This document shows positions 36,928 through 46,202 of a stretch of DNA of 64,000 nt, piece by piece. The position numbers and the translations under genes are program-made. Under the pieces are notes generated by a model. It saw only the letters and a list, made by a program, of their open reading frames with translations, did no database searches and had not been told where the DNA came from. The stretch is taken from assembly GCA_964564015.1 (NCBI GenBank), contig CAZLZR010000023.1:1-64000 (forward strand). The letters are read 5' to 3'. Source of the stretch: Acetivibrio sp964564015 (GTDB lineage: Bacteria; Bacillota; Clostridia; Acetivibrionales; Acetivibrionaceae). The stretch's first letter is position 1. Each line of letters begins with the position of its first letter.

Positions 36928-38571
36928 TTACTCGTGTACGGTTACTGTTATTGTTTTGCTGCTGGTTGAACCAAACTGGTTAATAAGTTCCCATCTGTAG
37001 GTATATGTTCCCGGAGTATCAGCTTGGAATTCAACTTTTCTTGCTTGAGGCTTGGGAGTATCATCTGTATCAGGATACCTTGAATGCTCTTTGTCATTTT
37101 GATAAAGTATGAGCATAGTACCATTGTTGCCGCTCTTCATGTAAAAATCTACTGTGTATTTACTTCCTAACTTGACTTTGTAAGAACTTGCACTTATGCG
37201 AACTTCACCAGGAACACCGTTTGCTTTTGAATTAGCAGCAGTAGTAACAGGCGATACATTTTTCGATTGAGAAGATGTTGGAACCGCAATATTATTTGTC
37301 GCTACCGGAGTAGGGGCTATAACGGCGGCTTTGGTAATAACAGGTGTTGCAGTAACAGAGGTTTTTCGAGGCGTTATTTTTGCCGATGGTGTGGCAGTAA
37401 TCTCAGGTTCGCTAGTAGCAGTATTGCTTGCAAGTAAATTAGCGTATGTAGCTTCTGGAGTAATTGCCGGCGTAGCTTTTGTTACCTGAGTATTGTTAGA
37501 TAAAGGAATATCCTCGGAACCGTAGGTGGTTAAAGAACTATTATTATTAATGAACATCATGAAACCCTGATATACTGCAAAGCAAATAATTATGCTGGTA
37601 ACAGCACATGCTGCTACTATATATTTAAGATTTTTATTCTTCCTTTGCACCCTGTAACTACCAAACTTGACCTGTTCTCCAACTTTGTTTGATTTATTGA
37701 GTTTGACAGTCAGAAATTCACCTTGCAAGGTAAACAAAATTGCCTGATCGTTATTAATTTCAAGTATAACACCAATATTTTCAGAGAAGTCATTTCGCAA
37801 ATACACATTTTTCAAATAGCTGGATAATAGTCTAAGATTACTTTTTAGGATCAGTGTGAGAGCTATAATATACTTCTTGTGTTTGTTAAAAATCTTTCTG
37901 TCGAGTTTTATACCGTCAGCAAAGTCTTCCGAAGAGAGAGCTTTATGCTTAGCTATTCTTTGAAAGAGTGCGCTGTCATTGGAAAGCTTCTTGGCAATTC
38001 TCACGCATGTTCCAATGTTTTGCTTTTCGTCGGGAGATAAATTGGGCAGTTCACGCAGCTTAATTCCATATTCCCATAAATTCATTTTAAATTGTGATAT
38101 ATCTTTTGTGGATTCGTAATTATAGTATAGATAATATTTAGTCTCGTCAATCTGATTGTGAATATAATTTGAATTTATTTCCCTCACATAGCTTAGTACC
38201 CATTCTCTGATGATATTCTCGGAAAATGAAAGAAAATCCTTATCCTTTCCGGGATCAAAAAGCTCTATTGAATGATCAAAAGCGTCTAATCCAATGTCAA
38301 ACTCCGGACTATTTTTGGGAATGGTAGATTTACCTAGAGTATGCGAAATGGTTTCTGATATAAAACCTTTGTGTCTTTCTGTAAAATCCTTTTTCAAAGA
38401 AAGATCACCTTGTTTTATATTGATAATACAATCCAAATATTCATTTTTTACATCATTTTTTGTTCTGAAGGATATCAAGTGATTTATCTTTGTTGTCTTT
38501 TTTGATTTAAGTAATTCAACCAGTTTATCCCTGGAGAACTTCATTGTCCTAAAAAAATTTAAAATTTTCAT
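36928..38571 (-). CDS. SigI-RsgI fusion: sigma factor, anti-sigma, membrane helix and outer Ig-like module in one chain
   Basis: 547 residues. Residues ~46-135 match sigma-I region 2 (PEFDIGLDAFDHSIELFDPG, FLSFSENIIREWVLSYVREI). Residues ~163-255 match the sigma-I C-terminal DNA-binding part (IKLDRKIFNKHKKYIIALTL). Residues ~262-305 match the RsgI N-terminal anti-sigma domain (IGVILEINNDQAILFTLQGE). A single membrane helix (316-339) follows, then a Pro/Thr/Ala linker (~341-450) and a C-terminal Ig-like domain (GNNGT, GTYTYRWELINQFGSTS) like those of carbohydrate enzymes. In relatives SigI and RsgI are separate adjacent genes. No DINPS-type autoproteolysis motif of RsgI is seen. ATG 38571 has GGGGAGC upstream; the longer frame has none. 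It is divergent from a GGDEF/HD-GYP gene. Confidence 0.85.
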   Translation of the reverse strand: MKILNFFRTMKFSRDKLVELLKSKKTTKINHLISFRTKNDVKNEYLDCIINIKQGDLSLKKDFTERHKGFISETISHTLGKSTIPKNSPEFDIGLDAFDHSIELFDPGKDKDFLSFSENIIREWVLSYVREINSNYIHNQIDETKYYLYYNYESTKDISQFKMNLWEYGIKLRELPNLSPDEKQNIGTCVRIAKKLSNDSALFQRIAKHKALSSEDFADGIKLDRKIFNKHKKYIIALTLILKSNLRLLSSYLKNVYLRNDFSENIGVILEINNDQAILFTLQGEFLTVKLNKSNKVGEQVKFGSYRVQRKNKNLKYIVAACAVTSIIICFAVYQGFMMFINNNSSLTTYGSEDIPLSNNTQVTKATPAITPEATYANLLASNTATSEPEITATPSAKITPRKTSVTATPVITKAAVIAPTPVATNNIAVPTSSQSKNVSPVTTAANSKANGVPGEVRISASSYKVKLGSKYTVDFYMKSGNNGTMLILYQNDKEHSRYPDTDDTPKPQARKVEFQADTPGTYTYRWELINQFGSTSSKTITVTVHE

Positions 38572-38852
38572 GATAATCTGCTCCCCATAATCATAGTAAA
38601 ATAAAATAATAGAAACTGTACTGCTAATTATATCAGATTTTACAAGAAAACAAAAATATATTTGTTGTAGATTGTTTAGAATATATGTGATAACTATATT
38701 CCTGTTAACCAAAATAATGAATTTAAGTAAAATTATAGTTCAAATATATAAGTACAAGAATAATTGCCTCAAAAAAAATAAATTATTAATATTGATATTC
38801 TGAATAATTTTGTGTAAACTTAGTGATTAATAATGGTATTTGAGGTGGTAAA
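38572..38852. promoter_or_regulatory. Divergent promoter region
   Basis: This 281-base AT-rich region separates the SigI-RsgI fusion (leftward) from the GGDEF/HD-GYP gene (rightward). On the minus strand a TATAAT lies at 38632-38627 with a TTGTTT-like box upstream, giving a housekeeping-type promoter for the fusion gene. GAGGTGGT marks the ribosome site of the rightward gene. No sigma-I consensus is evident. Confidence 0.4.
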
Positions 38853-40472
38853 ATGGATAGCAAGTTTGACAACATAGCCGGCAGATTAACGAAGAGTTCG
38901 CAAACTAATTATTCCATGTTTCTTTATATTTTTAGTTTCCTGTTGCTGGTAATATTGACCGCAAGAGAAAGTAAAGGGTTTTATCCGTTTGTTCCCTTGA
39001 TTATTGTATTTACAGCCTTAATGTTGGCAGCAAAACTTTTGGCAAAAAAAAAGTATATGAAGAACCTGTTAAGTGTATTGGCTTTTGGGATATATGTAAT
39101 AATTATTGACAGTAATTCTATGGGATTTGTTTATAGCGTTGTAACAAACAAGTGGAGTTTTATTGTTATAACATACTTACTGCTTTTAGATGACTGGATT
39201 ATTCCTCTTCTTGTAGGCTTGTATCCTGCGGTTCAACTTGCTTTACTTCTTCCAAAAGCAATGGACCCCAACAGCGGATATATATTTGGCCAGATAATTG
39301 GAAACATGAATGGTCAAATTGCTTATACTATTTCTGCAGTTCTTATATACCAGATGTTTTCAAAGCTGATTATAGAGAGAAACAGGTACAGGACTTTGAG
39401 TAACACTGATTCACTTACGGGAATATCAAATTTTTCTCATACTATAGAATCAGCGAAGAAAATGATTCAAAAGGGTAATATAACAATTCTGTTGGCTGAT
39501 ATGGATCGTTTTAAACAGGTAAATGATACATATGGTCACGTTGCCGGCAATAAGGTCCTTATTCAGATAGCAAAACTTCTTGAAGAAGAAACGGAAGGAC
39601 TGGAAAGAATTCTTGGAAGACTTGGTGGAGATGAATTCGTTATTGTGGTAAGAAATGATGGGAGTCAGAAGGTTTTAGAACTTGGGAAAAGGCTCTTGGA
39701 GCTTATGGCAGAAAAGGTTTTTGTTATAGACCCTGAAATTGATCCTATAAGACTTTCATTTTCGGTGGGGCAGGCGTATTCAGCATCAAAGGATGACGAT
39801 GTTGAAAAGCTGCTTCATAAAGCAGATATTGACATGTATTATAACAAGTATAAAAATCACAGATTGAATATTCTTATAAATAAGGAATCCCCTGTGATTT
39901 CTAAGGAAGGATATGAGCTTTTGAATGTCCTTGCAGAAAAGGATATGTATACTTATGTACACTCAGGGCATACAGCACAATATGCAGCAGCACTGGCCAA
40001 AGAATTGGGATATGGGGAGGATAAGATAGAATCTCTTTATACGGCAGGATGGCTACACGATATTGGAAAAGTATTAATTTCAAACGATATAGTAAGAAAG
40101 TGCGGTTCACTTACTGATGAGGAATATGTGTTTATGAAGAAGCATGTAAACTATGGAATCAGCATTTTGAATGATTTGGATCTTACGAGCGATACACTTA
40201 ATTGCATTAAGTATCACCATGAATATTGGGATGGATCAGGATATCCTATAGGTCTTGCCGGAAAGAATATTCCACCCGAAGCAAGGATTTTACAAATTGC
40301 TGATTCATATTCTGCCATGATAATAAAAAGGGTGTATAGAAAAACATTTACACCGGAGCAAGCGCTTGACGAAATTATAAGAAATTCAGGAAAACAGTTT
40401 GATCCGGATTATGTTAAAGTATTTGAAGGTTTTATCAGAAATAGAATGGAAATGGAAACAGAAATTGCTTAA
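38853..40472 (+). CDS. Membrane GGDEF / HD-GYP bifunctional cyclic-di-GMP protein
   Basis: 539 residues: about six N-terminal membrane helices, then a GGDEF domain (about 185-340) with an intact RLGGDEFVIVV site and ADMDRFKQVNDTYGH, then an HD-GYP domain with WLHDIGK and YHHEYWDGSGYPIGL. Unlike the tandem pair at 30-33 kb, both enzyme sites look complete, so it could make and degrade cyclic-di-GMP. It is divergent from the SigI-RsgI fusion gene. Confidence 0.88.
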   Translation: MDSKFDNIAGRLTKSSQTNYSMFLYIFSFLLLVILTARESKGFYPFVPLIIVFTALMLAAKLLAKKKYMKNLLSVLAFGIYVIIIDSNSMGFVYSVVTNKWSFIVITYLLLLDDWIIPLLVGLYPAVQLALLLPKAMDPNSGYIFGQIIGNMNGQIAYTISAVLIYQMFSKLIIERNRYRTLSNTDSLTGISNFSHTIESAKKMIQKGNITILLADMDRFKQVNDTYGHVAGNKVLIQIAKLLEEETEGLERILGRLGGDEFVIVVRNDGSQKVLELGKRLLELMAEKVFVIDPEIDPIRLSFSVGQAYSASKDDDVEKLLHKADIDMYYNKYKNHRLNILINKESPVISKEGYELLNVLAEKDMYTYVHSGHTAQYAAALAKELGYGEDKIESLYTAGWLHDIGKVLISNDIVRKCGSLTDEEYVFMKKHVNYGISILNDLDLTSDTLNCIKYHHEYWDGSGYPIGLAGKNIPPEARILQIADSYSAMIIKRVYRKTFTPEQALDEIIRNSGKQFDPDYVKVFEGFIRNRMEMETEIA

Positions 40473-40499
40473 TAAGCGTTTGGTATATTTTATTGCCTC

Positions 40500-41240
40500 C
40501 TAAATCTGTTTTTCAGTAAGAAATTTCCAATACCTTCCCGGCATATTCCGTTTCTGAAGTTTTGGGTTTACCCTTTCTTTAATACAGATATTTGAAAAAT
40601 AGTTTTTCCATAGAACTTCGTAGTTGTCACTCTTGTCGACATAGTTCATCTGGAATTCATCATCAATGTCTATAAAGATACAACTATTTCTATCATAAAC
40701 TGCTGCATATTTTCTTTTTAGATCGTGAATTATCCAATTTTGGTCTGAAAACCTTCTGGCAAAATGACTTGAAATCAGATTTGTTATATTATGGTCGGGT
40801 GTGTATTGTGCATAATAAACATTGTCTTCAAGTTGTTTGAACCGTAACATACCAAGCATAAGATGTTGCTCATGCATAACCTTTTTTACAGCTGAGTGCA
40901 CAGCCATAACTCTGTCATCTGAAAGGTACAGATCTACATTTTTGCCTTCTTTAAATCCGAATTTTATATACTGAAGAATATGGACTTCAATATCACTTAA
41001 TTCCGATAAGTAGGCATGATAGATATTTTTTAGCGCCTGGTACGAAATTTTTTCACGTACGCTGTTATAAACTTTTGAAGCCTTCTCTGTGTCTGTTGTT
41101 ATGTGTACATTAATATCAAGCAAGCTCTGCTGGACGTTTGTTGTTGAATTAATATGCAAAGGGGCTTCATGCCGGTAATAGGCCTCGTAAACTGCGGTCA
41201 GAAGACCTTCAAATGTACCGTCGTAAATGTAATTGATCAT
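40500..41240 (-). CDS. DNA-repair-type partner of a radical SAM protein (TIGR03915-like)
   Basis: 246 residues beginning INYIYDGTFEGLLTAVYEAY, the signature of the TIGR03915 family (putative DNA metabolism protein) always found beside a radical SAM gene. Later segments such as NLISSHFARRFSDQNWIIHD fit the family. Its ATG shares one base with the stop codon of the upstream radical SAM gene (TAATG), a sign of translational coupling. Exact chemistry is not known. Confidence 0.8.
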   Translation of the reverse strand: MINYIYDGTFEGLLTAVYEAYYRHEAPLHINSTTNVQQSLLDINVHITTDTEKASKVYNSVREKISYQALKNIYHAYLSELSDIEVHILQYIKFGFKEGKNVDLYLSDDRVMAVHSAVKKVMHEQHLMLGMLRFKQLEDNVYYAQYTPDHNITNLISSHFARRFSDQNWIIHDLKRKYAAVYDRNSCIFIDIDDEFQMNYVDKSDNYEVLWKNYFSNICIKERVNPKLQKRNMPGRYWKFLTEKQI

Positions 41241-42541
41241 TATATCTCACCAGCCAGACTCATAAATTTATCCTCAGGGGATGGAAGTTCAACTAAATTG
41301 GAAAACATAGATATTTGTTCCCAATTGTCCTGAGCAACTTTGTTTTTTTCCGTAAGAGCTTGCCTTATATGAAACTCATTAAGGGCAATATTGGTAAAGT
41401 ACTTGCCTTTGCAGGTTATAAAAAATCTTGCCCGCTTTAATACTATTCCAAGCTTCTTTAAATCGTCAAAATCCAGCGACCTGACCCTTCTTGCCGACAT
41501 GATTTTTCGGGCGGAACGGACTCCTACACCAGGAATTCGAAGAAGCATTTCGTATTCGGCCTTATTAATATCTACCGGAAACAGATGCATATTTCTCAGA
41601 GCCCAGTTGGATTTCGGATCTAATTCGGTGTCGAAATCAGGGTTTTTTTCATCAAGCAACTCACTGCTGTTAAATCCATAAAATCTCAACAGCCAGTCTG
41701 CTTGATACAGGCGGTGTTCTCGCAGAAGAGGCGGCTTTATAATTGCAGGGAGTTTTGGATTGCTTGAAACCGGGACATAAGCAGAGTAGTAAACTCTTTT
41801 TAACTTATATCCTTTATAAAGACCTTCGGACAACTGCAATATTTTTAAGTCATGGTCAAGTGTGGCACCAACGATTAATTGTGTGCTTTGACCCGCGGGA
41901 ACGAAGTTTGAGGAGGACTTGAAAAACTTTCTGTTATCCTTTGTTTCAACAATTTTCGAATTTACAAAGCCCATTGGTTTTAATATGTTCTCGCGGGTTT
42001 TTTGGGGAGCCAAAAGCTGAAGACCTTTGTTTGACGGCAATTCAATATTTAAACTCATACGGTCAACAAGTCTGCCTGCCGATTCGATTAAGCTTAAGTC
42101 CGCCCCGGGGATCGCTTTAAGGTGAATGTACCCGTTAAAATTATATTCCTCACGCAAAATTCTGACTGATTCATAGAGTTGTTCCATGGTAAAGTTTGGA
42201 TTTTTGACTATGGAGGAGCTTAGAAAAAGTCCCTCTATGTAGTTTCGTCTGTAAAAATTTATAGTTAGGCCGGCTACTTCACGAGGTGTGAAAGCAGCTC
42301 TAGGAATATCGTTGGAAAGTCTGTTAACGCAATAGGCACAGTCGTAAACGCAAACATTGGTAAGCAGGATTTTCAAGAGAGATATACATCTTCCGTCATC
42401 TGACCAACTATGGCAAATACCACATGCAGCGCTGTTACCTAATCCGCCTTTGGTATTTTTTCTTGTACTGCCGCTCGAAGAACACGATACATCATATTTT
42501 GCGGCTGCTGAGAGGATTTCAAGTTTCTTTTGAAGCTCCAT
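41240..42541 (-). CDS. Radical SAM DNA modification/repair protein (TIGR03916-like)
   Basis: 433 residues. The radical SAM cluster motif CVYDCAYC (CxxxCxxC) lies near residue 87. Upstream is a Cys-rich stretch (CGICHSWSDDGRC) and at the C terminus a helix-hairpin-helix motif (LLRIPGVGVRSARKIM) as in DNA-binding repair enzymes. ATG 42541 is chosen because GGAGGTG precedes it; an upstream in-frame start at 42592 has none. The two-gene unit is widespread in Firmicutes and predicted to act on DNA or nucleic acid bases. Confidence 0.85.
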   Translation of the reverse strand: MELQKKLEILSAAAKYDVSCSSSGSTRKNTKGGLGNSAACGICHSWSDDGRCISLLKILLTNVCVYDCAYCVNRLSNDIPRAAFTPREVAGLTINFYRRNYIEGLFLSSSIVKNPNFTMEQLYESVRILREEYNFNGYIHLKAIPGADLSLIESAGRLVDRMSLNIELPSNKGLQLLAPQKTRENILKPMGFVNSKIVETKDNRKFFKSSSNFVPAGQSTQLIVGATLDHDLKILQLSEGLYKGYKLKRVYYSAYVPVSSNPKLPAIIKPPLLREHRLYQADWLLRFYGFNSSELLDEKNPDFDTELDPKSNWALRNMHLFPVDINKAEYEMLLRIPGVGVRSARKIMSARRVRSLDFDDLKKLGIVLKRARFFITCKGKYFTNIALNEFHIRQALTEKNKVAQDNWEQISMFSNLVELPSPEDKFMSLAGEI

Positions 42542-42779
42542 GTGTTGCACCTCCAAGTTTTTATGGGAAAATTGTACCACACTTTTTAACAAAAATCAAA
42601 CATATGTTCGAAGAAGTGTGAATTAATAGAGTATTTGCGTCATTGGGTGAGACAGACTTAAAATTGCCAAAAATTAAATCATAAAAAAGGATTTTTTAAA
42701 GAGAATAGCATATTGCTAATGAGACAATGGACGAGTATAATTACTACTATGATAAAATTTTGTCAAAGGGGAGTTATAT

Positions 42780-43049
42780 ATGAGAGCAATTGTAACCGTT
42801 ATTGGAAAGGATAAAGTTGGAATAATAGCTTCATTGAGCAATATACTGGCAAATTGCAATGTCAATATTTTAGACATTTCTCAGACTACCATGCAGGATG
42901 TTTTTACTATGATAATGCTGGTTGATATTTCTGGTTTGTCGATTTCGTTTTCAGATTTAGCCGTTCAACTTGAGAAAAAAGGTATTGAAATAGGATTGTC
43001 TGTTAGCATTCAGCACGAAGATATATTTAATTCCATGCACCAGATATAA
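42780..43049 (+). CDS. ACT-domain protein
   Basis: 89 residues forming one ACT domain (VTVIGKDKVGIIASLSNILA ... VNILDISQTTMQDVFTMIM). Such domains bind amino acids or other small ligands. It lies 12 bases before a UPF0210 gene, its usual neighbour in Firmicutes, and probably regulates it. AAAGGGGAG precedes the ATG. Confidence 0.88.
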   Translation: MRAIVTVIGKDKVGIIASLSNILANCNVNILDISQTTMQDVFTMIMLVDISGLSISFSDLAVQLEKKGIEIGLSVSIQHEDIFNSMHQI

Positions 43050-43061
43050 GGGGGAAGTTTT

Positions 43062-44420
43062 GTGATAAGACCTTTCGAAATAATTGAAACAATAAAAATG
43101 ATTCAGGAAGAAAATCTTGATATCAGAACCATAACAATGGGGATTTCTCTTAGGGATTGCTGTAGTCATGATGGAAATATAGCCAGACAGAAAATTTATG
43201 ACAAAATTACAAGACTTGCTGCAAATCTTGTTAAGGTTGGGGAAGATATAGAAAAGGAATATGGAATACCTATAATAAATAAAAGAATTTCGGTTACACC
43301 CATTTCATTAATTGCAGAGAGCTCTGATGAGGAGGACTATGTTAAGTTCGCCCAGACTATGGATAAAGCAGCCGATGCGGTTGGTGTCAATTTTATTGGT
43401 GGCTTCTCGGCTTTAGTCCATAAGGGATATACCAATGGGGACAAAAAGCTGATACAATCCATTCCGGAAGCATTAAGTATTACAAAAAAGGTATGCTCTT
43501 CTGTTAATCTTGCTACTACAAAGACAGGTATAAATATGGATGCTGTCAGGGAAATGGGGCAGATAATCAAGAAGTCTGCTCATCTTACGTCTGATAGTGG
43601 AGGATTAGCTTGCGCAAAACTTGTTGTTTTTGCAAATGCACCCGAGGACAACCCGTTTATGGCGGGAGCTTTTCATGGAATAGGTGAGCCGGAGTGCGTT
43701 ATAAACGTCGGTGTAAGCGGGCCCGGTACAGTAAAGTGCGCCCTTGCAAAGGTCAAGGGAGCGGATTTTGAAACAGTTTCAGAAACAATCAAAAAAACTG
43801 CATTTAAAATAACAAGGATTGGCCAGCTGGTTGCAAGGGAAGCTTCAAACCGTTTAGGGGTTTCTTTTGGAATAGTGGATTTATCACTAGCTCCAACACC
43901 GGCTATAGGCGACAGTGTGGCATATATCCTGGAAGAAATGGGACTGGAAAAGTGTGGAACTCACGGAACGACGGCTGCTTTGGCACTATTAAATGATGCT
44001 GTAAAAAAAGGCGGTACGATGGCATCGTCTTTTGTTGGCGGTTTAAGCGGAGCGTTTATACCCGTAAGCGAGGATGCCGGTATGATTGGTGCGGTTGTTG
44101 ACGGAGCTTTGTCAATAGAAAAACTGGAAGCAATGACCTGTGTGTGCTCTGTTGGTCTGGATATGATAGTAGTGCCTGGGGATACAAGTGCCGAAACCAT
44201 TTCAGCTATTATTGCAGATGAAGCCGCTATAGGAGTTGTAAACAATAAGACTACGGCAGTAAGAATTATTCCGGCTCCCGGCAAAAAAGTGGGGGACATG
44301 GTTGAATTCGGTGGGCTTTTAGGTTCAGGTCCAGTCATGAAAGTAAACCAATTCAGCAGTAAGGAGTTTATTGACAGGGGTGGGCGAATTCCTGCGCCTT
44401 TGCACAGCCTCCGGAATTAG
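43062..44420 (+). CDS. UPF0210 / PFL-family protein
   Basis: 452 residues with the UPF0210 pattern: ITMGISLRDCCSHDG near the N terminus, GGFSALVHKGYT, and GHGTTAAL-type glycine segments (EKCGTHGTTAALAL). The fold is related to pyruvate formate-lyase-like barrels, but no glycyl-radical motif is seen; the role is unknown. GTG 43062 follows GGGGGAAG. It forms an operon with the ACT-domain gene. Confidence 0.85.
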   Translation: MIRPFEIIETIKMIQEENLDIRTITMGISLRDCCSHDGNIARQKIYDKITRLAANLVKVGEDIEKEYGIPIINKRISVTPISLIAESSDEEDYVKFAQTMDKAADAVGVNFIGGFSALVHKGYTNGDKKLIQSIPEALSITKKVCSSVNLATTKTGINMDAVREMGQIIKKSAHLTSDSGGLACAKLVVFANAPEDNPFMAGAFHGIGEPECVINVGVSGPGTVKCALAKVKGADFETVSETIKKTAFKITRIGQLVAREASNRLGVSFGIVDLSLAPTPAIGDSVAYILEEMGLEKCGTHGTTAALALLNDAVKKGGTMASSFVGGLSGAFIPVSEDAGMIGAVVDGALSIEKLEAMTCVCSVGLDMIVVPGDTSAETISAIIADEAAIGVVNNKTTAVRIIPAPGKKVGDMVEFGGLLGSGPVMKVNQFSSKEFIDRGGRIPAPLHSLRN

Positions 44421-44470
44421 TGCTTATTGACAGAATTGATTTTTTTAACTTGAAAGACTGATACTATTTA

Positions 44471-44499
44471 AAAAAAGTGGGGGCTATGAGCCCCCTTTG
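44471..44499. terminator. GC-rich hairpin between convergent genes
   Basis: GGGGGCT (44479-44485) pairs with AGCCCCC (44489-44495). Read on the minus strand it is followed by TTTTTT, so it suits the leftward gene from 45565. On the plus strand the T-run is short, but it may also stop the UPF0210 operon. Confidence 0.6.
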
Positions 44500-44566
44500 A
44501 AAAATATGGAGTAACTTGAGAGAGTATCATTGGGCTTTGTTCTGCTTAAGCAATAATTTACAGATT

Positions 44567-44668
44567 AGGTATGACTAAAATATAAATTCATACTCTGGAT
44601 AACGAAAAAACTTGATTTGATAATGTTTTCAAAATATGAGAATAGGATGTTATTTTTTCGTTATCTCT
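44567..44668. repeat. Dispersed hairpin element, copy 1
   Basis: Begins AGGTATGACTAAAA and contains a long-range stem: GATAACGAAAAAA (44598-44610) pairs with TTTTTTCGTTATC (44653-44665). The loop contains TTGATTTGATAATGTTTTCA. A second copy at 52741 keeps sequence and pairing. It lies between convergent genes. Confidence 0.65.
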
Positions 44669-44794
44669 TAGTTAATACTTATACTTTTCTTCTCAAAAAG
44701 ATTGTTTTTACAAACTTTTATTTCAGTATCTGCCAAGGTATATATTTGCTGCGATTTTGATATTTTTGCCTGAAGGCTATATTGACTTGATGGT

Positions 44795-45565
44795 TTAATA
44801 TGGTAATTGTGGAACAATAAACTTCATTAAGTTGCTGCTAGCCGTAATTTCAGGGCAATCAGCATAAACTATATAACTGCCGGACTTTAGATTGAATTGA
44901 AACTTTGCAGACCAGTCAGCTATTTCTACATAATCTTCCCTTAAGGGCTTCTGCTTGTTAAGGGATTTTGCGTCATAGATTTCCATGTCTTTCGGTATTT
45001 CATATGTTAAGAACCTTACTTTTACAGATTTTCCCATAGAGACATTATTTTTAATACCTGATGACGGTGAGACAAAAATATTATTGAAATTTGCAGTGTA
45101 AATCACATTTGATTTACAGCTGTTATCAATTCCTACATCAATGCTTATAGTGGCATTAGATAATGGTACATAATGGGTTGCAATATTTGAATAAACTCTG
45201 CTAGGAGGCCAGATGTCAATTGTTGACGTGTAGACAGCACTGCCAATATAATAGGTATCAGGCTTTTGAAAAACTTTTATGTACGCTTTTCCCTCTTTTA
45301 CACGGCTGCGGCCTAAAAGCTGACTTGGGTATGGATCCTCTGGGTTTCCTGTATAAAAATCAATAACACTTCCATCTGCAATTCCTTTTGTGTAAGCACA
45401 ATAAGTTATATTTGTCATGCTAGTTCCTCTGCTTTCATAACCAGGTTGAGCAATAAAATTAATTGTTTGTACAGGAAGGATTTCTGTTGAGTTAGTAGCA
45501 AAGGCACCTATAAGATTTGAAAATAAAAACAGGATGATAATTAAGACAAAATAACGCTTTTCCAT
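44795..45565 (-). CDS. Secreted protein of unknown function
   Basis: 256 residues with an N-terminal signal peptide (YFVLIIILFLFSNLIGAFA). The mature part is beta-rich with several aromatic residues (AYIKVFQKPDTYYIGSAVYT) and two Cys. No catalytic or binding motif recognised and no cell-wall anchor seen. AAAGGAGG lies 9 bases before the ATG. Confidence 0.6.
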   Translation of the reverse strand: MEKRYFVLIIILFLFSNLIGAFATNSTEILPVQTINFIAQPGYESRGTSMTNITYCAYTKGIADGSVIDFYTGNPEDPYPSQLLGRSRVKEGKAYIKVFQKPDTYYIGSAVYTSTIDIWPPSRVYSNIATHYVPLSNATISIDVGIDNSCKSNVIYTANFNNIFVSPSSGIKNNVSMGKSVKVRFLTYEIPKDMEIYDAKSLNKQKPLREDYVEIADWSAKFQFNLKSGSYIVYADCPEITASSNLMKFIVPQLPY

Positions 45566-46202
45566 GCAATACGCCTCCTTTTATTTTTTTGTTACTTAAG
45601 CAGACCTATAGATAACCAATGTTAAAGTTGCATATTTATAGTTTTTTAAGGTTATCTATGTTAGATGAACAACATCATTTGAAATTTAATTCTTAAGTTG
45701 TGCATCTATATAAAAGTATGCTGAAAAATGTGGAGTACTTAGAAGTGTCTTAATAAAAATAACATAAATTGCCATAAATATCAAATATTGATGATGGTTA
45801 TTTTAGACTGTTTAGACGATATAAATCGAAATATAACATAAAATTAACAAAATACTCATACATGTGTATGTTTTTATATAATTATTATTCCGTATTTTTC
45901 TTTACTATTGAATTTACTAGTAAAATAAGGTATAATATATGTGTATAGCTTAAATTCGCTAGTTTTTTAACAACATTTTTTAACATTCTTTTGTTTATTC
46001 TTAAAATACTTTTTCAATTTTTTATCTAAGAGTTTTTAATATTTTTAATTTAAAACTTCCTGGCGACTTATTCCAGCCCTGTTTTTCAGAATTTATTCAG
46101 AGCACTACGTCTTAGCAATCGACACATTTATTTACATTCTACATTATTTACATTTTATCTAATTGAACTATTCGAAATCAGTTACTAGAAGGGGGATTTG
46201 GG
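45566..46202 (+). promoter_or_regulatory. Long intergenic region with promoter and ~260-base leader
   Basis: TTGAAT (45908-45913) and TATAAT (45931-45936) stand exactly 17 bases apart, a good housekeeping promoter for the large surface-protein gene. The transcript would carry about 260 bases of untranslated leader, mostly AT-rich with one more GC-containing patch (46061-46110). I see no known riboswitch in it. AGAAGGGGG precedes the start. Confidence 0.5.

Noticed and set aside
45940..46202. Riboswitch in the long leader of the surface-protein gene
   Set aside because: I could not match it to cyclic-di-GMP or other known aptamer cores; only AT-rich sequence with weak pairing.
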